DNA of 64,000 nt, taken from positions 1-64,000 of the forward strand of contig CAIYSZ010000087.1 of NCBI GenBank assembly GCA_903928965.1. Direction: 5' to 3'. This stretch comes from an uncultured Pseudomonadota bacterium (GTDB lineage: Bacteria > Pseudomonadota > Gammaproteobacteria > Methylococcales > Methylomonadaceae). Of this stretch, positions 1 through 6,285 are shown piece by piece. Under the pieces are notes generated by a model. The model searched no databases. It saw nothing but the letters and a program-made list of their open reading frames with translations, and was not told the origin of the DNA. The translations under genes were made by a program, and so were the position numbers. The number at the start of each line of letters is the position of its first letter. The stretch's first letter is position 1.

Positions 1-100
1 GGGGTGAGTAGGTGTAATCATTATAGTTGTTAGCGCTACTTCCTTGAATTAAGTTAGTAGTCTATTTCGGTAGCTATTCAAGCAAAAGTAGAAATAACAC

Positions 101-376
101 TTAGGCCACATTTACGCTCTTCAGCACATAATTGACGATCGCGGCCGAAATACGAAATTCCGAGTTATACAAGACTGTAGAAGCGACGTGAGCCGATTGT
201 ATTAAACCTTGCCTTTTGGCTATCCCAATAATTGCGACCGTGCCAATGACACGCAAACCTTTTTCATTTGCCACCGCTCGACCGGCTCGTTCGTCCATGA
301 TTAAAAGCACTTGATCGGGGTCACTTAAACCTATGTTTATACAGTCTGTTTCTCCTGCATACAGGTCTAACTCCAA
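101..376 (-). pseudogene. DUF3368 (PIN-like) protein, C-terminal fragment
   Basis: The 91-residue frame matches the C-terminal half of DUF3368 proteins, predicted PIN-like nucleases that are usually toxins. It shows the block LLIMDERAGRAVANEKGLRVIGT, then an IAKRQGLI helix and a terminal FRISAAIVNYVLKSV segment. Full-length members are about 150 residues and begin with a PIN-type Asp strand, which is absent here. Reading upstream, the frame holds about a dozen more codons without ATG or GTG before an in-frame TGA, so only a TTG start is available. No antitoxin partner is visible next to it. I read it as a truncated remnant in an accessory patch; expression as a short protein from the TTG cannot be excluded. 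Confidence 0.6.
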
Positions 377-461
377 CTTTGGTTTTTTAAAATGCGGCCA
401 AACTGTTAACCAAGTTCACTCATTATGCATAATCCTGATATCAGTCGTTACTTAATAGTTT

Positions 462-480
462 GCTTTAGAGCCTCTAAAGC
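462..480. promoter_or_regulatory. 19-bp palindrome upstream of the cas operon
   Basis: GCTTTAGAG and CTCTAAAGC form a perfect 9-bp inverted repeat around a single C, about 100 bases before the first cas2 ATG. A second perfect palindrome, ATTATGCATAAT, lies near 422. The site could be an operator, a small hairpin, or a relic of a repeat. Its function is unknown. Confidence 0.3.
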
Positions 481-580
481 TTTGCCAGTAGTGGGGCGGG
501 TTGTGTTGGGTTAAGCAGGCTTTTTTATCACAAGCTTGTCAACCCGGTTTGATTCAGCCTTTTTGTTTAAACTGTTTGCC

Positions 581-865
581 ATGACTAAACGGCAACTTTA
601 TCTGGCGGCGTATGATATTTCTTGCAATCGGCGGTTGCGCAAGGCGCTGCGCGTGTTGCGCGGTTATGCCTCGGGCGGGCAAAAGTCGGTGTTTGAGTGT
701 TTTTTGACCGATGCCGAGAAAACACAATTACTGGAACAAATGGCCCAAATCATAGACCCGGAGGAAGATCGTTTTATTGTGCTGCGTTTGACATCCGTTA
801 AACATATTAGGGTGTTGGGTAAGGCTGTTCCGCCGCAGGATGGTTCGTTTTATTACGTGGGGTAA
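581..865 (+). CDS. cas2: CRISPR adaptation protein Cas2 (first copy)
   Basis: Cas2 is the small ferredoxin-fold subunit that bridges Cas1 dimers during spacer integration. This 94-residue protein starts with the family strand QLYLAAYDIS, whose Asp (residue 12) is the conserved metal-site position, and continues with a QKSVFECFL strand and a long amphipathic helix. The track begins at an upstream TTG; I chose the ATG at 581 because it places the family strand at the N-terminus. No clear Shine-Dalgarno sequence precedes it. The gene is immediately followed by cas1, with its stop adjoining the cas1 start region, and it is clearly divergent from the second cas2 at the end of the operon. Confidence 0.9.
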   Translation: MTKRQLYLAAYDISCNRRLRKALRVLRGYASGGQKSVFECFLTDAEKTQLLEQMAQIIDPEEDRFIVLRLTSVKHIRVLGKAVPPQDGSFYYVG

Positions 866-868
866 TTG

Positions 869-1825
869 ATGGGCAGTTTGTATTTGGATAGAAAAAATTT
901 AGGCATTAAGTTAGACGGTCAGGCGCTGGCGCTGTATGAGTCTGGCGAGCGTAAGGGTTCCGTGCCGTTGCATTTGATTGAAAGGGTGGTGTTGCGCGGT
1001 AATGTGCAACTTGAAAGCAGGGTGTTGGGGGCGTTGAGCGAGCGGAATATCGGTCTGCTGGTTTTGTCCGGGCGTAATACCGAGGCGACGGCGATGTTGG
1101 CCGGCCGGGCGCATGGTGAAAGCGCTAGGCGGATGGGTCAATATTGCGTCAGCCTAGACGATGATTTGCGCACGCCTTTGGCGCGCTGGCTAGTGTTGGT
1201 GAAGGTGCGTTCGCAGCTTGGCTTGTTAAGGCGGGCGTTGGCGGGACGGCCTGATTTACGGCTGCCATTGACTGGGGCTATTCAGTCCTTGTCCGGTGTT
1301 TTGGAGCAGTTGCGGGAGGATAAGCTTGTGATTAGCCTTGAAAGTCTGCGCGGTTATGAGGGCGCCGCCGCCGCGGCTTATTTTGGCGGGTTTACTAAGT
1401 TATTTTCACCGGCGTTGAATTTTAACGGTCGCCGCAAACGCCCGCCGCCGGACCCGGTGAATGCTTGTCTGTCGCTGGGTTATACCTTGTTGCATTATGA
1501 TGCGGTAAGGGCGTGCCATATTGTCGGGCTGGACAGCATGTTGGGTTTTTATCATGATCTTAGTTTTGGTCGAGAATCCTTGGCTTGCGATTTGATGGAG
1601 CCCTTACGGCCTGTGTTGGACGGCTGGGTGTGGCATTTGTTTCGGGAGCGTGAGTTGCGCCCGGAGCATTTTAGTGACGATAACGGACGCTGTTTGCTGA
1701 ATAAAACCGGCAGGCAGCGGTTTTACGCATTTTATGAGTCGCACGCGCCTTCCGCGCGCCGGTTGCTGCGGCGTTATGGGCATGCCTTGAGCCAGCGGTA
1801 TCAGTTGGTTTACGAGGCTCGTTAA
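869..1825 (+). CDS. cas1: CRISPR-associated endonuclease Cas1
   Basis: Cas1 is the spacer integrase. The 318-residue protein has the N-terminal beta domain, with the IERVVLRGNVQLESRVL block at about residues 38-55, and a helical C-terminal domain carrying the three expected catalytic positions: Glu164 in RGYEGAAAAAYF, His229 in GFYHDLSFGRESLACDL and Asp241 in CDLMEP. It therefore looks catalytically competent. The ATG at 869 follows the cas2 stop by three bases; the track start at 866 is a TTG. The gene ends in TAATG, sharing one base with the start of a second cas1-like gene, so translation is probably coupled. The subtype cannot be assigned because no effector genes are present. Confidence 0.93.
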   Translation: MGSLYLDRKNLGIKLDGQALALYESGERKGSVPLHLIERVVLRGNVQLESRVLGALSERNIGLLVLSGRNTEATAMLAGRAHGESARRMGQYCVSLDDDLRTPLARWLVLVKVRSQLGLLRRALAGRPDLRLPLTGAIQSLSGVLEQLREDKLVISLESLRGYEGAAAAAYFGGFTKLFSPALNFNGRRKRPPPDPVNACLSLGYTLLHYDAVRACHIVGLDSMLGFYHDLSFGRESLACDLMEPLRPVLDGWVWHLFRERELRPEHFSDDNGRCLLNKTGRQRFYAFYESHAPSARRLLRRYGHALSQRYQLVYEAR

Positions 1826-2568
1826 TGCGTCCGTTGTATATTGATGGTTCAATCGGTTGCCGGGTGGTGTGGGATGAACCGGCTCTGCGGGTTTCGGTCG
1901 CGGATAAGGCTGATCAGTTGTTTCCGGTGTCCAGGGTTTCCAGGGTAGTTTGCAAGGGGGTGGTGGAGTGGTCCATGTCTGCGCTTTTGGCGTGCGCCGA
2001 TGCAGGTATTTCGGTTTTGTTTTTAGAGAAAAACGGCGAACTCCGCGCCAGGTGGTTGGGCAAGGCCGGTGAGCGGCAATTTTTGACGCAACGTTTTGCT
2101 GATTTGCTGGCCCGTTCAGACGGTCCTGCTTTGTATGAGAATTGGACGCTGTCGATGGAAAAGCTAGCAGCGCGTAGTTTCGCGCGGCGTATCGGTTTGC
2201 CTGATTGGCGTGAAATTCCGGTGGCGTCGTTGCGCCGGCAAGTCTTTGTCAGTTTGCAGAGTGAGGGGCGGCAGCGGGCGAATATGTTGGAAAACATTTT
2301 GCACGCAGAATTGCTGGTTTGGTTGCCCGAAGCGGGTTTTGCCGGCGATGATGAGGGCTTGGCGGCTAGCGGCCCAGATTTGGCTGTATTTTTGAGTCGG
2401 TTGTTGCTGTGGGATTTTTATCCGGCTTTGTTGGATGACCAATTTAACGCCGATATGACGCCCATGCAGGCCATGGGGCAAGTGTTTCATCAGCAGGCTG
2501 ACCGCTGTTATTTGCTGTTCCGAGGAACTATCAATAAATTGCAGCAGTTTTTGCTATCGGTAAGCTGA
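1825..2568 (+). CDS. Cas1-like protein lacking a recognisable active site
   Basis: This 247-residue protein begins with a Cas1-type N-terminal beta domain. LYIDGSIGCRVVWDE, then VSRVVCKGVVEWSMSALLACADAGISVLFLEKNGELRARW, aligns by eye with the same block of the upstream Cas1. The C-terminal part is helical and about 70 residues shorter. I cannot find the catalytic Glu context (GxEG) or the H...GRxSLxxDLMEP segment present in the neighbour. It is thus probably a non-catalytic Cas1 paralogue, perhaps a structural subunit of a mixed Cas1 complex. It overlaps the genes on both sides by one base (TAATG before it, TGATG after it), which argues for selection as part of the operon rather than decay. 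Confidence 0.75.
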   Translation: MRPLYIDGSIGCRVVWDEPALRVSVADKADQLFPVSRVSRVVCKGVVEWSMSALLACADAGISVLFLEKNGELRARWLGKAGERQFLTQRFADLLARSDGPALYENWTLSMEKLAARSFARRIGLPDWREIPVASLRRQVFVSLQSEGRQRANMLENILHAELLVWLPEAGFAGDDEGLAASGPDLAVFLSRLLLWDFYPALLDDQFNADMTPMQAMGQVFHQQADRCYLLFRGTINKLQQFLLSVS

Positions 2569-2882
2569 TGGCGGACAACAAACCGGGATTATATTTGATC
2601 GCCTATGATATCGCCCATCCGCGGCGTTTGGGCAAGGTGCATCGCATTTTAAAGAAACAAGGCTTGCCGGTGCAGTATTCGGTTTTTACCGTGGTCATGA
2701 AACGGCCGCGCTTGCTGCGTTTGCTGGAGAGCATTGAACGGCAGATTGAAACAGCCGAGGACGATGTGCGTTGTTATAGCTTGCCGGTTAAGACTGACAT
2801 GGCGGTTTTGGGGAGGCAGTATTTTCCGGATGATGTGATGTTGTTTACCGGCGGGGTGAACAGGATTTTGGGGGGGCGTTGA
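2568..2882 (+). CDS. cas2: CRISPR adaptation protein Cas2 (second, divergent copy)
   Basis: The 104-residue protein has the Cas2 pattern GLYLIAYDIAHPRRLGKVHRILKK, with the conserved Asp at residue 14, followed by the hallmark QYSVFTVVM strand, a helix containing ERQIETAEDDVRCYSLP, and a terminal strand. It resembles canonical Cas2 more closely than the first copy, which has QKSVFECF. Its ATG shares one base with the stop of the cas1-like gene. The four genes read as two unlike Cas1 and two unlike Cas2 subunits made from one message. No leader or repeats follow within the next 1.2 kb. Confidence 0.9.
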   Translation: MADNKPGLYLIAYDIAHPRRLGKVHRILKKQGLPVQYSVFTVVMKRPRLLRLLESIERQIETAEDDVRCYSLPVKTDMAVLGRQYFPDDVMLFTGGVNRILGGR

Positions 2883-2968
2883 TACCCGAAAATTTGATTA
2901 AAGCGGGAACTATGATACTATTTTGGCGGCATAAGCCTGATTTGCCCAACAAGTAAACCGGAGAATTT

Positions 2969-3091
2969 ATGACAGACGCACAACACATGTTAGAATATCT
3001 TGTTTTTTTAATTGGTTTTTGGAATATTGGCAAGTGGTGTTACCGTAAGTGGAAATACTTTTTCGGCAAGGAAGGTTTTGATAGCGATTAG
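2969..3091 (+). CDS. Small Trp-rich membrane peptide, unknown
   Basis: This 40-codon ORF is too short for the track. It starts at an ATG preceded by CCGGAGAATTT, a plausible ribosome binding site. The translation has a hydrophobic stretch, YLVFLIGFWNIGKW, followed by a basic aromatic tail (CYRKWKYFFGKEGF), as in single-pass inner-membrane microproteins. It lies 86 bases after the second cas2 on the same strand. I do not recognise a family. Link to the adaptation operon is by position only. Confidence 0.4.
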   Translation: MTDAQHMLEYLVFLIGFWNIGKWCYRKWKYFFGKEGFDSD

Positions 3092-3271
3092 CGGTTGGCG
3101 ATGCGCTCGTATTGCTCTATTTATCAAGTGGTTATGTAATATAATTTTAGTGCGTCGCCGCGCCTCTGGCGAGCGCTTTATATTAACCCATAATTTATAA
3201 GGCTACAATAATCTATCCTGCTAGGCTTTTAAAATAAGCACACTCACTGTGTCATTTTCGAGAGTTATGCA

Positions 3272-3358
3272 ATGATTTTGTCACATTTCCTCATTTTAGC
3301 TTCTATTTGTCTTGCGGCATTTTTAAGCGGCGTTTATAAACAGCATTTTTTAATATAA
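3272..3358 (+). CDS. Possible 28-residue hydrophobic peptide
   Basis: A very short ORF encodes almost entirely hydrophobic residues (ILSHFLILASICLAAFLSGVY). CGAGAG seven bases before the ATG could serve as a ribosome binding site. The size and character would fit a small membrane peptide, but an ORF this short can arise by chance in AT-rich DNA. No family is recognised. Confidence 0.2.
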   Translation: MILSHFLILASICLAAFLSGVYKQHFLI

Positions 3359-3370
3359 AAGCCCTGTTTT

Positions 3371-3535
3371 TTAGTTGTCAGGTTTAATAACTACCAGCGG
3401 GTTTGTGCGGAGGGTTGATAGCGCCACACTGGTTTTTTCTGTTTCTCGTAACCAGCGCCGCAAGGTCTCAGCCGTACAGCCAATTTTAGCGGGACTAGAT
3501 TGAATCGCAGCCTATTGCAAAGGATATTCGCCCTA
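3371..3535 (-). pseudogene. IS3-family transposase OrfA remnant
   Basis: On the minus strand the reading GEYPLQ*AAIQSSPAKIGCTAETLRRWLRETEK matches the helix-turn-helix region of IS3-group OrfA, typically EYPSQWAAIxSIAxKIGCTAETLRxWVRQ. The conserved Trp codon is TAG here, and another stop lies just upstream. The match ends after the second helix, and no OrfB or terminal inverted repeats are seen. This is a decayed insertion-sequence fragment, too short and interrupted to appear in the ORF track. It marks past transposition next to the cas operon. Confidence 0.6.
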
Positions 3536-3549
3536 ATAAAAGGAAGCGT

Positions 3550-3574
3550 AACTAGCGTGAGCGTCACGCTAGTT
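3550..3574. repeat. 11-bp perfect inverted repeat with 3-base loop
   Basis: AACTAGCGTGA, GCG, TCACGCTAGTT forms a strong hairpin of 11 pairs. It lies just upstream of a terminator-like hairpin and next to the IS3 remnant. It could be an end of a lost mobile element or part of a small transcript. Confidence 0.35.
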
Positions 3575-3602
3575 TACGTTATCTAGTTTACGAAATTGAT
3601 TT

Positions 3603-3631
3603 ACGCCGGCGTAATGCCGGCGTTTTCTTTT
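3603..3631 (+). terminator. Rho-independent terminator-like hairpin
   Basis: CGCCGGC and GCCGGCG flank a GTAAT loop and are followed by TTTTCTTTT, the standard layout of an intrinsic terminator on the plus strand. The only plus-strand ORFs upstream are the small peptides after the cas operon, so it may end that transcript. Confidence 0.55.
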
Positions 3632-3826
3632 GCTGTTCTGGTAACAGGGATTGTTTGCTGGTTGTTCCGGTTTCAGCAAGCGGTGGTCGTTACCATTAAA
3701 TTTTGGTTGGCGGATTTTTCTGCATTCGATTTTTGGTACACTTGTTGGTAATGCGGATAACTTTGCGTCTTCACTACATCATCTTCGGGTGCTTTTCTAA
3801 CGGTTGACCAAAAAATCAGATGAGAC

Positions 3827-3997
3827 ATGGATCCAATTCTTACTAAAATTCTCGATCAGCTTAACACCAGCCTTTTTGTGCTGCTGTTAGTGTTGGTAGC
3901 AATTGGTTTTTTGCTTTGGAAAGTCAGCGCCTTCATGGCAAGCGGTATCGGACAGCATTGGGGTAACTCCTATCTGGCTAGGCTTGGTTACCCCTAA
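3827..3997 (+). CDS. Small single-pass membrane protein, unknown
   Basis: This 56-residue ORF has a short polar N-terminus (MDPILTKILDQLNTS), one clear transmembrane helix (LFVLLLVLVAIGFLLW) and a short tail. The layout resembles the start of longer phage-like or holin-like membrane proteins that continue into a coiled coil, so it may be a truncated copy. ATGAGAC before the ATG is a weak ribosome binding site. No family is assigned with confidence. It lies between the IS3 remnant and the tRNA-Ser gene. Confidence 0.4.
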   Translation: MDPILTKILDQLNTSLFVLLLVLVAIGFLLWKVSAFMASGIGQHWGNSYLARLGYP

Positions 3998-4120
3998 TGT
4001 TACCCCTAGTTGATAGTGAATTTCAATGGTTTTCGTTGTGCTTTATTGCACAACAAATTTGCTTCAAGGCTTGAAATTTAAGGATTTTTGTACTTGGTTA
4101 GCCTTCGTTGAAAGCTAAAA

Positions 4121-4208
4121 TGGCGGAGAGAAAGGGATTCGAACCCTTGATACGTTGCCGTATACACACTTTCCAGGCGTGCGCCTTCGACCGCTCGGCC
4201 ATCTCTCC
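4121..4208 (-). tRNA. tRNA-Ser (anticodon GGA)
   Basis: The minus strand reads GGAGAGATGGCCGAGCGG at the 5' end, with a CTGGAAA anticodon loop (GGA), a long serine-type variable arm, GGTTCGAATCC in the T arm and a matching TCTCTCC acceptor strand. Discriminator G and an encoded CCA follow. Its 3' end faces the accessory patch with the cas genes, the usual side for integration of genomic islands into tRNA genes. Confidence 0.95.
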
Positions 4209-4291
4209 GTAATTGACCACGGCGCTTGATTTGCGCCGTAATGGAATTGACCATTATACGGTATTCACAGGTATAAGGCAATCGCTGTTTG

Positions 4292-6205
4292 TTAGTCCGG
4301 CGTCACCGGCTTTAGCAGGTCCCGCGGGTTCAGGGTGTCGCGTTGCAGGCGTTGCTGGTAGATGACGGTATAGAGCAATACCGAGGTGACGTAGTTGCGG
4401 GTTTCCTTGAACGGGATGTTTTCCAGCCAGATGTCTGCCGGTTGCGGGCCGGTTTCGGCGCGCCAGCGTTTGACGCGCGCCGGGCCGGCGTTGTAGGCGG
4501 CGGCGGCCAGCGCGGGGTGGCGGTTGAATTGCTGGTACAGCGTGCGGTAATAGTATGCGCCGTAGCGAATGTTCAGCAGCGGGTCGAATAGGCTGTCGCC
4601 GCCGCGCCAGGCTTCCTTGCGTTCGGCGGCGATTTGCTGGGCGGTTTGCGGCATCAGTTGCATGAGGCCGCGGGCGCCGGCCGGGGATTCGGCCAGTTCG
4701 TCAAACGCGCTTTCCTGCCGAATTAGCCCAAAAATCAGCGCCGGGTCGATAGCGCCGCTAGCGGCGGCTTCGGTGACCGGGTCTTGGTAGAGTATCGGAA
4801 AGCGCAGGTTGACGTCGTCCCATTCGTTGGCGCGGGCTAGGGTGAGTATGGCCAGCGACGGGCAGTGTAATTGATCGGCCAGTTTGGCGGCCACGGTGAG
4901 TTCTTGCTGTTTTAGCGGATTGACCGCAAACCACCATTGCAGCCTGGCTTCCGCCGGCCGGCCTATGGCCAGCAACTCTGCCGCTACCTTGAATTCCTGC
5001 ATTTCGGCCAGCCGGGCCAGGTCGGCGTCGGCTATTTGCAGCGGGCGGTGGTTGAGGGGCAGGGTTTGGTTTAGCAGTGCGCCGGCTAATAGGCCGTAGT
5101 AGCCGCGGTTGCGGGCTAGGGTTTGAAATTGCGGCGCGGCGGCTTCCGCGCCGTTGAGGGCGGCGTCGGTTTTGGCGCGCCAGTAACGCCATTTATCTTG
5201 TTGTTGTTGTTCCGCTGTCAAGGCGGCCAGCGCGGCGTCGGTTTGCTTCCAGTCGGTTTGCAAGAGTGCGGCGCGCACCCGCCATTCGCGGCTGGTTTCG
5301 TCGGGGTTGCTGAGTTGGCTTAGGCGCTGCACGGCGCGGCTGTCGTGTTTAAACGCCAGCTGTAAGGCCAATTGCTTTTCCATGTCGGCAATTTCGCCGG
5401 GGCCGAGACTAAAATTGGATTTTTCTTGTTCCCATTCGGCCAGCGCGGCGTTGATGTCGGTTTGCAGCCAGCGTTTCAGCGCGTGTTGAAACAAAGCAGC
5501 GGCTTGGGGGTATTCTTGTTTCCAGGGGGCCGCTTCTTTAAGCGTTTCCGGTTGTTGGTGCAGTTTCAGCCACAGGGCGGCTTCGCTTTGCCGCGCTTCC
5601 GGCAACAGCGGCGTCAGGGTTTTCGCCAGTTGCGGGTTGTTGATTTGCAAGGCGGTTTGAAAGCGTTTCCAGACCCATTCCGGAGAAAAGCCGGAGCTTT
5701 GCTGCAATAGCGTGAGCAGCGGGTCGCATTCCGGCGGCAGGGTTTTGCCCGATAGCCAGAATTGCAGGGCGTTTTGCAGCGCGGTTTCGATGAGTCCGGC
5801 GCGGTATTGCGCCAAGGCGGCGTAGCATTGCAGGTCTTGATCGCGGCTGGAGCGGTAGTAGCGTAAGAAATCCAGCCATTGCTCGCGCTTGGCTAGATCA
5901 GCCAGCCATTTTTGCCTGAGCAATTGACTGTAACGGCTGTTGGGGTAGTCTTGTAAAAAGGTTTGCACTCCCGCCGTGTCATCCAGGTGTTTTTTTAGCC
6001 ACTGGTATTGCAGATACGGGTAGAGCGGGTAATCCTTAAGCCCGGCCGCGGCTTGGGCGAATTCGGCGTCGCGGTTTTGTTCCGCGTATTGTTCGGCCAA
6101 TAAAAAGTTTTGCCGCGCGGCGAGCAAGGCCGGGTCAGGCGCGGCCGCCCTGGTTACGCAGGCAAATAAAATGCCGGGGATTAGTAGCGCAAGCTTTAGG
6201 CGCAT
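4292..6205 (-). CDS. slt: Soluble lytic murein transglycosylase
   Basis: This periplasmic enzyme cleaves the MurNAc-GlcNAc bond of peptidoglycan with 1,6-anhydro ring formation. The 637-residue protein has a signal peptide (LALLIPGILFACVTRAAA), a long Ala/Gln-rich alpha-superhelix to about residue 470, and a C-terminal lysozyme-like domain with catalytic Glu498 in LIRQESAFDE. Other Slt motifs follow: SPAGARGLMQLMP, NIRYGAYY and AAAYNAGPARVKRW. Length and layout match Slt70. AGAGGAA four bases before the ATG supports the start. It is transcribed divergently from the ABC exporter. Confidence 0.93.
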   Translation of the reverse strand: MRLKLALLIPGILFACVTRAAAPDPALLAARQNFLLAEQYAEQNRDAEFAQAAAGLKDYPLYPYLQYQWLKKHLDDTAGVQTFLQDYPNSRYSQLLRQKWLADLAKREQWLDFLRYYRSSRDQDLQCYAALAQYRAGLIETALQNALQFWLSGKTLPPECDPLLTLLQQSSGFSPEWVWKRFQTALQINNPQLAKTLTPLLPEARQSEAALWLKLHQQPETLKEAAPWKQEYPQAAALFQHALKRWLQTDINAALAEWEQEKSNFSLGPGEIADMEKQLALQLAFKHDSRAVQRLSQLSNPDETSREWRVRAALLQTDWKQTDAALAALTAEQQQQDKWRYWRAKTDAALNGAEAAAPQFQTLARNRGYYGLLAGALLNQTLPLNHRPLQIADADLARLAEMQEFKVAAELLAIGRPAEARLQWWFAVNPLKQQELTVAAKLADQLHCPSLAILTLARANEWDDVNLRFPILYQDPVTEAAASGAIDPALIFGLIRQESAFDELAESPAGARGLMQLMPQTAQQIAAERKEAWRGGDSLFDPLLNIRYGAYYYRTLYQQFNRHPALAAAAYNAGPARVKRWRAETGPQPADIWLENIPFKETRNYVTSVLLYTVIYQQRLQRDTLNPRDLLKPVTPD

Positions 6206-6285
6206 GTCGTTCCTCTGGAATTAAAATCCGACGTCGGCCTCATTGTGCCGAGCAATACCATTATAATGCGCTTAGTTGAAATATA

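Noticed and set aside
2845-3200. Track ORFs of 62 residues on both strands after the second cas2
   Set aside because: They overlap the cas2 end and the 40-residue ORF in other frames, have no ribosome binding site in front, and show no family resemblance.
1-4120. CRISPR array near the cas1/cas2 genes
   Set aside because: No direct repeats of 25-40 bases with regular spacers are visible on either side of the operon in this window. An array may lie beyond base 1 or elsewhere.
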